Positions 16,316 to 25,980 of a DNA stretch of 64,000 nt are shown here, piece after piece. Within the stretch, counting starts at the first letter, position 1. Every line of letters starts with the position of its first letter. This stretch comes from Theristus sp. LFF4_11 (taxonomy: Eukaryota > Nematoda > Chromadorea > Monhysterida > Xyalidae). Location: positions 1-64,000 of the forward strand of contig JASANC010001876.1 of assembly GCA_030248135.1 (NCBI GenBank), written 5' to 3'. Under the pieces are notes generated by a model. That model was not told the DNA's origin, did not search any database, and saw nothing but the letters and a program-made list of their open reading frames with translations. The translations under genes were made by a program, and so were the position numbers.

Positions 16316-19196
16316 TCCCAGACAGGGGTCGAGCCCGATTTTTGGCGAATCCGAGGGGGGGGGGTCCGCCCAAATTTGGGGGGGGGTCGTCCCGGGTGGG
16401 GGGGGGGGGGGTCGACTTGGTTGGGGGGGGGGCTCCCGAGTGAGACCGAAAATTCTAGGGGGGGGGGGGGGTCCGAGCGAGACCGAAAATTCTAGGGGGG
16501 GGGGGGTCGGACCAAAATTTTTTCTTGACGATGACATTGTCTGGGCAAAAAATGGCGAGTAGGGGTCGATTTGGTTGGGGGGGGGGGGGTGGGTTCCCGA
16601 GAGAGACCGAAAATTCTCGGTGGGGCGGGGTCGGACCAAAAGTTGTTGAATAAAAGTGCTAGAAACCACAGCATCCAGTCAAGGCCTCTCTCTGGTCTCT
16701 AGTCATACATTTTGCTTTGATTTTCGTTCGGGTCGGGACATCTGAAAGCTACACGAACGAGACACGCTGCACGGGTGAGACTTGATATTGAAGTACAGTA
16801 TTGAAAAAATTGACGTACAAAGTGGTAAATGTATAACAAAGTGGTACGTATACAAAAAAAACATACAATATATATTGAGATACAAACATGCATATAATAT
16901 AGATACCTACAAATGAGAGAAATATAGAGATATACAAGAGAAAATGTCTCCATCGAAAGTCAAAATCAAAGGGGGGGGGGGTGGTCAGACGGTCAGGATT
17001 TGGTAGGGGGGGGTTTGGAAGGTCGAAATCTGGGAGGGGGGGGGTCTGGCCCCCCCAAATTCGAGAGGGGGGTATTTTGACCAAAATGTGGGGGGGGGGT
17101 TGCCCGGGGGGGGGGGGGGTGTCGACTTGGTTGGGGGGGGGGTACCCCCCCCCCCCCCCATCTCGACCCCTGACCGGAAAAGTGCAGAGAGCCGAGGGTT
17201 TGGGGCATCCTCCTCCAGTCTCCTCCTCCGGCCGAGGGTTGTTAAACAAAAAACGAATTTTTTTAAAGTGATTAAAAAAACAGGGGTCGAGCCCGATTTT
17301 TGGCGAATCCGAGGGGGGTCCGCCCAAATTTGGGGGGGGGGGGGGTCGTCCCGGGTGGGGGGGGTCGACTTGGTTGGGGGGGGCTCCCGAGCGAGACCGA
17401 AAATTCTAGGGGGGGGGGGTCCGAGCGAGACCGAAAATTCTAGGGGGGGGGGGGGTCGGGCCGACCAAAATTTTTTAATTACGATGACATTGTCTGGGCA
17501 AAAAATGGCGAGAAGGGGTCGATGTGGTTGGGGGGAGTGGGGGTGGGTTCCCGAGCGAGACCGAAAATTCTAGGGGGGGGGGGTCGGACCAAAAGTTGTT
17601 GAATAAAAGTGCTAGAAACCACAGCATCCAGTCAAGGCCTCTCTCTCTGGTCTCTAGTCATACATTTTGCTTTGATTTTCGTTCGGGTCGGGACATCTGA
17701 AAGCTACACGAACGAGACACGCTGCACGGGTGAGACTTGATATTGAAGTACAGTATTGAAAACATTGACGTACAAAGTGGTAAATGTATAACAAAGTGGT
17801 ACGTATACAAAAAAACATACAATACATATTGAGATACAAACATGCATATAATATAGATACCTACAAATGAGAGAAATATAGAGATATACAAGAAAAAAGT
17901 CTCCATCGAAAGTCAAAATCAAAGGGGGGAGGTGGTCAGACTAGGGTTAGGGGGAAAAAAAATCCGGATTTTTTTTTAAATTAAAAAAAAAAATTTTTTT
18001 TTTTTAAATTTTTTTTTTACAAGTTAGGTTTGTTCGAAGCGTCTCGTCGAGCTGAGTTCATCTAGACTATTTTCAGAACGATCCGGAAAACTATAAGAGC
18101 GAAAATCGTGTTTTATTGAAATTATGTCCATTTCATAGAGGGAAAGTTGCATTTTCAACAGTAAAACAGAACAATTTTCGACGTGTACTTGAATATTGAA
18201 CCGTTCTTAGTTGTTCCTCTTTAGAAAATTACCAAAATTTGACTGTGTTCAAAAATTCCTGTTTGCTGTAGCTAAGTCGGCAACCCCTGTCGACCCGGTC
18301 GCCCCCCCCCCGACCAAGACACTTACTTTCAGGTTCAACCAGCTATGCTATCTGCCACATGGCGAGAGCCCACTCTTCAAATCATCGTATCGAAAACACG
18401 TACCATGATTTCGCGATCACGTTGCGGGCAACTGACAGACGCAAGTTTAACACGTTAGTTTAGCTCAGCACGCAAGTTTTAACATGTGGTCATGTTATCG
18501 GGTATCTGAAAAACGGTCGTGTGATGTGGTATTAACCAACATCTCCGCTCCAATTGTTTAACAATATATCGCACAACTCCATTGTAGACCTATAACATAC
18601 GCCAATCAACAAAATATCATGTTCATCTCATGGCCTACCGACTGAAAAAACATGTTCTAAGTTGCAAGAAAACGATTTCTGAAACGATATTTCAATTCAG
18701 TTAAGTCATTTCAACGCTAAAAATTGACTCTAGAAGTCATCCAAATCGAAAAACATGGAGTACGTCGGTCAAAATGACCAAATAATGACATGTACCTAAG
18801 CACACAAAGAAGTTGGGAAGAAAATTTGGTTTGAACTTTCAAAAAATTATGCCATAAATCGAATTTTCAGAGCAAAGTAGAAGAAAAATTTTTCAAATTT
18901 TTTTTTAAGTTTGAAAAAAAAATCCAAATTTAAAAAAAAAACAAAAAAAAAAATAAAAAAAAAAATTTTTTTTCAAAGCCCCTAACCCTAGGTCAGACGG
19001 TCAGGATTTGGTAGGGGGGGGGGTTGGATTTTGGAAGGTCGAAATCTGGGAGGGGAGGGGTCTGACCCCCCAAATTCGAGAGGGGGGGGTATTTTGAATA
19101 AAATTTGGGGGGGGGGGTGTTGGCCGGGGGGGGTGGGGGGGGTGTCGACTTGGTTGGGGGGGTACCCCCCCCCCCACCCCACCCCCCCATCTCGAC
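16316..19196. repeat. Two tandem copies of a 965-bp G-rich unit
   Basis: Copy 1 runs 16316-17280. Copy 2 begins at 17281 with the same CAGGGGTCGAGCCCGATTTT start, is interrupted at 17942 by a hAT-like insertion, and resumes at 18999. Both share a nearly identical approximately 300-bp AT-richer core (about 16630-16970 and 17590-17930; for example GTGCTAGAAACCACAGCATC). They differ mainly in homopolymer length. Coding potential is not supported. Confidence 0.8.
17942..18990. mobile_element. hAT-like non-autonomous element with telomere-like ends, TSD GGTCAGAC
   Basis: A 1049-bp insertion whose 12-bp terminal inverted repeat is TAGGGTTAGGGG. It is flanked by a perfect 8-bp duplication GGTCAGAC (17934-17941 and 18991-18998). 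The uninterrupted site, with one GGTCAGAC, is present in tandem copy 1 near 16983-16992, so insertion is shown directly. An 8-bp duplication and a TAGGG-type end fit the hAT superfamily. The interior has A/T homopolymers next to both ends and no transposase. Confidence 0.85.
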
Positions 19197-19966
19197 CAGT
19201 ACCGTGGGCCCAAAACAATTTTCGAAGGGGGGTATGGTGCCGTGGGGGGGGGGGGGTGCCGACCAAAAAGTGAGGGGGGGGGTCCAACCTATGGTAACGT
19301 AGGACCCCCCATGGGGGTCCCATGGGGGGTGCATATTTTCAAAATTTTCTGTGGGGGGTCCGACCCCCCACCCCCCCACCCCCATGATAATTTTTCGCTT
19401 AAATTTTGAAGGAAAAACGCTAAATTTTGCTGCAAAATCGTTGAAATTACAATGAAGATGGTCAAGTTATCATATATTCAGCTTATATTATGGACTTTAT
19501 AGACAAAAAGTCATGGTTTTCGAAAAAAATTTTAGGGTGTGAGGAAAATTTTGGGGGGGGGGTCTCCGCCAGACAAAATTTCATGGGGGGTGTGGGGGCA
19601 GTAGCGAAAGCGGGACCTCGGGTGAGGGGGGTGTTTGCCTAATTTTAGAGGGGGGGGTCAGGTGCCTTCTCGGTGAGGGGGGGGGGGTGCACGGGCAGCA
19701 AATTTTCCTGAGGGGGGGGTGCATTGGCAGAAAAATTTCGTGAGGGGGGGTGCACCGGATCGCACGGGTAATACCAAATTTTTGCCTTAGAAAAACACAG
19801 AAATTCTTGTAAAATACAGAATATTTTGTGCAAACAAGCTGCTTGTTTGGTCAGAAACAACAAAATATATGCAGGGACAGACACAAACGTCAAGAAAAAT
19901 GCAAAAATTACGGTATTTTTGGAAAAAATTGAGAAGAGATTGACCACCGTGAGGGGGGGTGCGATC

Positions 19967-20966
19967 TAGGGTTGTTAAACAAAAATGAAAATTTTTTTTT
20001 TAAAAAAAGTAATTAAAAAAAAACAAAAATGCCGATTTTTTTTTTTTAAATTCGAAAAATTTTCCTCTAATATGCTCTGAAAACCTCAATTTTGGCACAA
20101 TTTTTCGAAAGTTCAACAAAAATTTTCTTTGATTATACCTCGTAAAACCTTTAGCAGTCGATTTTGGGCCGTTTTACCGACTGATTTTAGGCTTCGACAA
20201 CATCTGCGATGAAGTTTTTGAGCGTCCCAAAGCTTAGCCTACCATTTCCGATGCAGATAAGGTGACGATTCGCCTCGCAGAGCGTCCGATTGTGCTCGCT
20301 GCTCCGTTTGCAAGCGCTACGTTGTCTGGTTGCTGCTTCGTGTCGTGTCGTCGCGACACCATCAGAAGAATTGATCGAATTTCAAGGCGGTATGTTTGTC
20401 TTCACTTTAGCATTAGCTTAGCTGGGGACAATTAGTGACGTTTTGGAGGTCAAAACACAAGAAGAGGCATGGTGACGGTTTGGAAAAGGGGTAATTGAGG
20501 TCACCAAAACAAAATCTGCAAAGTTCCGCCATACGGGAGTCATTCGGGAGGCGCTTGCATATCATATGTGGTTCTTCGGACTCCCTGATTGATTCCTAAA
20601 GCTTCATTACTAAAGCGCACGCGCACGGCATCGGCATGCTCATGCTCATGATCCACTAGCGCGCGTGCACACGCTCCGCACTCAACAAGAACTTGTTCAA
20701 AACGCAATTGTTCTGACATCTTCCTTCTTGAAAAGGCTTGGCTTAGGTTAGGATTAGGTCAGGATTATGTTTAGCTTGGAATTAGGCTTTAGGATTAGGT
20801 TTTGGTTCAGGCTAGTTTAGGCAACGTCTGCCAACATCAGTGGTTTGATTTAGTACGACAGGCCAACCGATTGATTCAGCACAACTTTGATTTTTGAAAT
20901 TTAAAAAAAAAAATTTAAAAAAAAACCAAACAAAAATGACGATTTTTGTTTTTTTTAACAACCCTA
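19967..20966. mobile_element. hAT-like element, TAGGGTTGTTAA ends, TSD GTGCGATC
   Basis: A 1000-bp insertion starting TAGGGTTGTTAAAC and ending GTTTTTTTTAACAACCCTA, flanked by the 8-bp duplication GTGCGATC (19959-19966 and 20967-20974). The inverted relative E2 carries the same sequence without the insertion (GGGATCGCACC near 22441-22451). It holds a stretch (about 20600-20820) that reappears inverted inside the element at 24298. No transposase frame. Confidence 0.87.
20736..20812. repeat. Degenerate TTAGGA/GGATTAG hexamer tract
   Basis: Imperfect tandem words around TTAGGATTAGG inside the hAT-like element. Similar tracts occur at 22082-22112, 24451-24516 (inverted) and 62187-62274 (inverted). 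They resemble degenerate telomere-type repeats but are clearly interstitial and part of transposon interiors. Confidence 0.55.
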
Positions 20967-21540
20967 GTGCGATCCCGTGTTTTCTCGCGGAGGGGGGTGG
21001 GGGGAGTCTAGTACCCGTGTCGAGGTAAAGGGGGGAGGGGGGTACACGGGTATCTGCCCGTGCACGGGCAGGATTTTCGGCTGAGGGGGGGGGGTGGACC
21101 CCCCCCCCCCCCCCCGCACTTTCGCTACTGTGTGGGGGGGGTGTCGGCCTAAGGTTCGAGGGGGGGGTCCGTTGGGGGGGGGGGGGTGCCCGGTTTTAGG
21201 GGGGGGGGGTGGCACGGTGCCCCCCACCCCCCTCCCCGGCCCCCACCCGACGGTCTCTGGTGCACTGGGGGGGTGTACCCCCCCCCACCCCCCCATCGCC
21301 CACGGTACTGCCGACCCCAAAAAAAAAATGCCGATTTTTTTTAATTTGAAAATTTTTTCTCTAATATGCTCTGGATAGATAGATTCGAAAAAATTTTGGG
21401 GGGGGGCGGCCCCGTAATGCATCATTATTAAAACAGCTGCATCTGCAGTGCCGGTGCTCCTCCTCCACAACACAGGAAAGAAAAAAATGCAAAAACTAAA
21501 TTGATCATTTTCACCTTATCAAAAAGGCTTGGCTTAGGAT

Positions 21541-22081
21541 CAGTACCGAAGGCGAAAGCAAATTTTCGAGGGGGGGGTGTCGTCACGTGGGGGGGGGTGC
21601 CGAAAATTTTTCAGTGGGGGGGGGTGTCAGTCATGGTACAGTGACACCCCCCAGGCGTGGGCCATGGGGGGTGCACTATTGTAGAAAATTTTCTGGGGGG
21701 GGGGTGCACACCCCCCACCCCACCCATGAGATTTTTTCGCTTAAATTTTGAAGGAAAAACGCTAAATTTTGCAGCAAAATCTTTGAAATTACAATGAAGA
21801 ATGTCAAGTTATCATATATTTAGCTTATATTATGGACTTTAAAGACAAAAAAGATTTTTGGGTGGTCCGAGAAAATTTTTGGGGGGTGTCACTGTTACTT
21901 AGGTCAATCTAGGGGGGGGTGGGGGGGATGTCAAGCAAATTTCGAGGGGGGGGTGTGGATGGTCCAGTGTCAGGTTTTGGGGTGGGTGTCGCGTGACCCC
22001 CCCCCCCCCCCACGCGGCGGTCTCGGGGGCTCTGGGGGGGTGTACCCCCCCCCACCCCCCCCCCCCTCGTCTTCGGTACTG
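21541..22081. mobile_element. Poly-G element E5 (CAGTACCGAAGRCGA termini), TSD CTTAGGAT
   Basis: 541 bp, left end CAGTACCGAAGGCGAAAGC, right end complementary to CAGTACCGAAGACGAGG, with a perfect 8-bp duplication CTTAGGAT at 21533-21540 and 22082-22089. Same internal architecture as E0/E1 (G-run modules around an AT-rich core with GGAAAAACGCTAAATTTTGC). Its inverted sister is E4 at 23720. Confidence 0.85.
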
Positions 22082-22287
22082 CTTAGGATTAGGATTAGGT
22101 TTAGGATTAGGAACCTACAACGAAACCCCGTACCCACAGAACTGTAGGCCGAAGTTCTACCGCTACGCCACGGACGCGACAATTCGGGAGCAGTACCGTG
22201 GGCCCAAAATAAATTTCGAGGGGAAGGGGTATGGTCAGTACCGTGGGCCCAAAACAATTTTCGAAGGGGGTATTATGGTACCGTGGG

Positions 22288-22813
22288 CAGTAGCGAAAGT
22301 GCAGGGGGGTGGGGGGGAGGGTCCACCCCCCCTCAGCCGAAAATCCTGCCCGTGCACGGGCAGATACCCGTGTACCCCCTCCCCCCTTTACCTCGACACG
22401 GGTACTAGACTCCCCCCCACCCCCCTCCGCGAGAAAACACGGGATCGCACCCCCCCCCTCACGGTGGTCAATCTCTTCTCAATTTTTTCCAAAAATACCG
22501 TAATTTTTGCATTTTTCTTGACGTTTTTGTCTGTCTCTGCATATATTTTGTTGTTTCTAATCAAACAAGCAGCTTGTTTGCACAAAATATTCTGTATTTT
22601 ACAAGAATTTCTGTGTTTTTCTAAGGCAAAAATTTGGTATTACCCGTGCGATCCCGTGCACCCCCCCCCCTCACGAAATTTTTCTGCCAGTGCATCCCCC
22701 CCCTCAGGAAAATTTGCTGCCCGTGCACCCCCCCTCACCTAGAAGGCACCTGACCCCCCCTCTAAAATTAGGCAAACACCCCCCCCTCACCCGAGGTCCC
22801 GCTTTCGCTACTG
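22288..22813. mobile_element. Poly-G element E2, inverted copy of E1
   Basis: Starts CAGTAGCGAAAG and ends CTTTCGCTACTG; about 526 bp, near-complementary to E1 over its full length. The 8 bp on each side do not match (ACCGTGGG and CCCCCCGG), so this copy has been rearranged or its flank deleted after insertion. It supplies the empty site for the hAT-like insertion in E1. Confidence 0.65.
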
Positions 22814-23062
22814 CCCCCCGGCCCCATGATATTTTTTCGCTTAATTTTTGAAGGAAAAACGCTAAATTTTGCTGCAAAATCTTTGAAATTACAATGAAAA
22901 ATGTCAAGTTATCATATATTCAGCTTATATTCTAGATTTTATATACCAAAAAAATCATGATTTTCGATAAAAATTTGGGGTGTGGTGTGGGTGGAGAAAA
23001 TTTGGGGGGGGGGGGAGTGGGACGGTGTCCGCCAGACAAAATTTCATGGGGTGGGTGGGGGA

Positions 23063-23620
23063 CAGTACCGTGGGCCCAAAACAATTTTCGAAGGGGGGTA
23101 TGGTGCCGTGGGGGGGGGGGTGCCGACCAAAAAGTGAGGGGGGGGTCCTCCAACCTATGGTAACGTGGGACCCCCCCCCATGGGGTCCCATGGGGGGAGG
23201 TGCATTTTTTTAAAATTTTCTGTGGGGGGGTTCACCCCCCCACCCCCCCAATGATAATTTTTCGCTTAAATTTTGAAGGAAAAACGCTAAATTTTGCTGC
23301 AAAATCGTTGAAATTACAATGAAGATGGTCAAGTTATTATATATTCAGCTTATATTATGGACTTTATAGACAAAAACATCATGATTTTCAAAAAAAATTT
23401 TAGGGCGTACGGAAAATTTTGGGGGGGGGGGTCTCCGCCAGACAAAATTTCATGGGGGGTGTGGGGGGGGTGTCGGGCAAATTTTCGAGGGGGGTCCGAT
23501 GGGGGGGGGGGGTGCCCGGTTTTAGGGGGGGTGGCACGGTGCCCCCCCCCCCCCCACCCGCCGGGCGCGGGGGCCCCGGGGGGTGCACCCCCCCACCCCC
23601 CCCCCTCGCCCACGGTACTG
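23063..23620. mobile_element. Poly-G element E3, intact copy, TSD GTGGGGGA
   Basis: 558 bp with CAGTACCGTGGGC / GCCCACGGTACTG ends and a perfect 8-bp duplication GTGGGGGA (23055-23062, 23621-23628). It has landed in the same position of E0-prime as E1 did in E0. This is the best reference copy of the family. No coding capacity. Confidence 0.85.
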
Positions 23621-23719
23621 GTGGGGGAGGGTGTCGGCCAAATTTGGGTGCACCCCCCCCCCGCCCACGGTACTGGTCTGATAGAGATAGATTCGAAATT
23701 TTTTTAGGGGGGGTGGGCC

Positions 23720-24287
23720 CAGTACCGAAGACGAGGGGGGGTGGGGGGGTACACCCCCCCAGAGCACCCGAGACCTCCGCGTGGGGGGGGGGGTGGGGGG
23801 GACACGCGACACCCACCCCCCAAAACCTGACACTGGACCATCCACACCCCCCCCTCGAAATTTGCTAGACACCCCCCCACCCCCCCCCCTAGATGGACCT
23901 AAGTAACAGTGACACCCCCAAAAATTTTTTCGGACCACCCAAAAATCATGAATTTTTGCTCAAAAATCATGATTTTTTGTCTTTAAAGTCCATAATATAA
24001 GCTAAATATATGATAACTTGACATTCTTCATTGTAATTTCAAAGATTTTGCAGCAAAATTTAGCGTTTTTCCTTCAAAATTTAAGCGAAAAAATCTCATG
24101 GATGGGGTGGGGGGTGTGCACCCCCCCCCCCCAGAAAATTTTCTACAATAGTGCACCCCCCCCCATGGCCCACGCCTGGGGGGGTGTCACTGTACCATGA
24201 CTGACACCCCCCCACTGAAAAATTTTCGGCACCCCCCCCCACGTGACGACACCCCCCCTCGAAAATTTGCTTTCGCCTTCGGTACTG
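23720..24287. mobile_element. Poly-G element E4, TSD GGTGGGCC
   Basis: 568 bp with CAGTACCGAAGACGAGG left and CTTTCGCCTTCGGTACTG right, and a perfect 8-bp duplication GGTGGGCC (23712-23719, 24288-24295). It is the inverted sister of E5; together they form a roughly 550-bp-arm inverted repeat separated by 1.6 kb. Confidence 0.85.
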
Positions 24288-24297
24288 GGTGGGCCTC

Positions 24298-25020
24298 TAG
24301 GGTTAGGGGAAAAAAATCCGGATTTTTTTTAATTAAAAAAAAATTTAATTTTTTTACAAGTTAGGTTCGTTCGGCTGCCCTTCTTTTCTAAAATCCGCTT
24401 CAGGTAAAACACGCTCGTTGTCGGACATTGCTAAAACGGACCTGATTCAAATCTTAATCCTAAAGCCTAATCCTAAGCCTATCGTGATCCTAACCTAATC
24501 CTAACCTAAGCCAAGCCTTTTCAGGAAGTAAGATGTCAGAACAATTGCGTTTTGAACAAGTTTTTGTTGAGGCCGCCGGAGCGTGTGCACGCGCGCTAGT
24601 GGATCATGAGCATGAGCATGCGGATGCGAGGTGCGCGTGCGTTTTAAAAAAGAAGCGCCAGCGTTCGTTCGAAGCGTCTCGTCGAGCTGAGTTCATCTAG
24701 ACTATTTTCAGAACGATCCGGAAAACTATAAGAGCGAAAATCGTGTTTTATTGAAATTATGTCCATTTCATAGAGGGAAAGTTGCATTTTCAACAGTAAA
24801 ACAGGACAATTTTTCGACGTGTACTTGAATATTGAACCGTTATTAGTTGTTCCTCTTTAGAAAATTACCAAAATTTGACTGTGTTCAAAAATTCCTGTTT
24901 GCTGTAGCTAAGTCAACCCCTGTCGACCCGGTCGCCCCCCCCCCGGCCCCCAAGACACTTACTTTCAGGTTCAACCAGCTATGCTATCTGCCACATGGCG
25001 AGAGCCCACTCTTCAAATCA
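24298..25020. mobile_element. hAT-like element, TAGGGTTAGGGG left end, right-truncated
   Basis: The left end matches the element at 17942, and the shared interior includes GTCTCGTCGAGCTGAGTTCA and GGCGAGAGCCCACTCTTCAA. Similarity stops at 25020 and the right terminus is absent. A 296-bp segment (about 24374-24669), bounded by CGTTCG on both sides, is missing from the 17942 copy but occurs inverted in the 19967 element, so the copies exchange modules. Confidence 0.7.
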
Positions 25021-25323
25021 AGAGGCAGAGGCCCCCCCCCCTAGAACAACTATGCTAGAACAACTATGACTGCATGTGCAATGAAGACAGCAGCAAATTA
25101 TTCACTGAGTAGCCAAGAGTCAAGACTCGCGCCTGTCTGCCGAATTTTTTGTTCAAACGCTACTGTTTGTTTCTTTTCAGTATGAATAAGAGATTGATTG
25201 AATTTGAAGAGTGAAAAAATTATTGTTCAAAAAAACTTCACTTCTTCACTACCGGTAAAGAATTGGAGTATGATCCTTCAAATAAAGGCTTGCAAAATCT
25301 TGAAAACTCTTGAAATCTTAGTC

Positions 25324-25688
25324 GCCTCCGTGGCTCGGTGGTTAGCACGTTCGCCTTCAACTCAGAAGGTGACGGGTTCGACCCCACGGAGGATGACAAA
25401 CTGCCGCCAGTGTAGCTCTCTACTCTAATAACTACACTGGTTTTCAACTAAAGCTTTCGGATTCGCTGCCCTGCGGGGATATAGCGACCGCAGGCCACCG
25501 AAACCGAAATCGGGCTAAGATCACTGGTGCCCCCAGGACAGAGCGGGGCTTAGAGGCTGTCCCCCTCACGTGGCGAGGGTATTGGTTCCACGGGATGGTG
25601 AGCCGTCCGTTCCCCAATCCCACCGGAGTTTGGTACCTTCGGGTTTCCGGAATCGGTGGGGGGCGTGCTTCAAATATTAAAAAAAAGT
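25324..25688 (+). mobile_element. tRNA-derived SINE
   Basis: The head (25324-25393) is tRNA-like. GCCTCCG pairs with CGGAGGA except for the first base. Box A is TGGCTCGGTGG (25331-25341) and box B is GGTTCGACCCC (25375-25385), a perfect GGTTCGANNCC. The T arm and anticodon loop do not fold properly, so it is not a working tRNA. A GC-rich approximately 280-bp body follows and an A-rich tail (ATTAAAAAAAAG) ends near 25688. Family not named; flanking duplication not found. Confidence 0.65.
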
Positions 25689-25980
25689 TTATACCGTTAT
25701 ACCGTTCAGTTTTTAAATTTGAATCAAGCAAATTTCAAAGCCAAACACGCGCCAAGTATATAATTTTTACTGCAGTGTTATGGCACGTGGTTCCGTACAT
25801 ATCAGCTGTCTTATGGTCATGCAGTGCGGTCTTTTTGTACTTGCGGTATTTTATCTGAGAATTGTCCACCGCCACTCACAGGTGCACAGTCATAATGTCA
25901 TTTATACTCTTCAGGTTCGTGATCGTGGCGCTCTTCTTGTTCAAGTGCAGCAAGCAACAGCAAAGTTTGTTTATTGAACG

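Larger units (their letters stand above)
19599..21130. mobile_element. Poly-G element E1 (CAGTAGCGAAAG termini), TSD TGTGGGGG
   Basis: Starts CAGTAGCGAAAG and ends CTTTCGCTACTG, flanked by the 8-bp duplication TGTGGGGG (19591-19598 and 21131-21138), inside element E0. The corresponding uninterrupted sequence exists in the related element at about 23459-23470 and in the 62.5-kb fragment. Without the hAT insertion at 19967-20966 the element is about 520 bp. Interior: an AT-rich core between blocks of GGGGGGGTGCA words. Confidence 0.82.
19197..21310. mobile_element. Poly-G element E0 (CAGTACCGTGGGC termini), interrupted
   Basis: Starts CAGTACCGTGGGC and ends CCCACGGTACTG. Removing the nested element 19599-21130 and its duplication leaves about 575 bp, the size of the intact relative at 23063-23620, with which it shares the internal order of modules (GCCGACCAAAAAGTGAGG, CATGGGGGTCCCATGG, GGAAAAACGCTAAATTTTGC, GGTCTCCGCCAGACAAAATT). 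Target duplication at the outer ends is not preserved (ATCTCGAC left, CCGACCCC right). Confidence 0.7.
22241..23676. mobile_element. Poly-G element E0-prime, interrupted by two further elements
   Basis: Begins CAGTACCGTGGGCCC and ends GCCCACGGTACTG, like E0. It is interrupted by E2 (22288-22813), where part of the original interior is missing, and by E3 (23063-23620), which is a clean insertion. A second truncated start of the same type lies at 22192. Outer target duplication not recognised, so the outer limits are approximate. Confidence 0.55.
16302..25068. repeat. Poly-G/poly-C transposon nest bounded by CATAGTTGTTCYAG
   Basis: An 8.8-kb block in which G runs or C runs of 7-20 recur every 20-50 bases, separated by short AT-rich words such as AAATTTTC. 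Its outer ends are inverted: CATAGTTGTTCCAG at 16302-16315 and CTAGAACAACTATG, twice in tandem, at 25041-25068. Inside are a tandem 965-bp unit and at least six delimitable insertions listed separately. No protein-coding gene is present; open frames here are Gly/Pro low-complexity readings of the homopolymer runs. Confidence 0.75.

Noticed and set aside
17942..18990. Interstitial telomere or chromosome-end fusion suggested by TAGGGTTAGGGG
   Set aside because: The two ends are inverted, not tandem, and are flanked by a perfect 8-bp duplication with a visible empty site, which identifies a transposon.
16985..19010. Segmental misjoin in the assembly where the tandem unit stops at 17941
   Set aside because: The unit resumes exactly at 18999 after an 8-bp duplication, so insertion explains it without a misjoin.
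19560..24290. CRISPR-like regular repeats
   Set aside because: Repeat words vary in length and spacing, occur in eukaryotic DNA and belong to inverted-repeat transposons with target duplications.
16300..25000. Long open frames of Gly, Pro, Val and Arg (up to about 250 codons)
   Set aside because: They are readings of G and C homopolymer runs in several frames and both strands, without introns, conserved domains or agreement between repeat copies.
25324..25393. Functional tRNA gene
   Set aside because: Promoter boxes are good, but the T stem has only three pairs and the anticodon loop has no standard U33-N3 layout; the continuation into a body with an A-rich tail fits a SINE.
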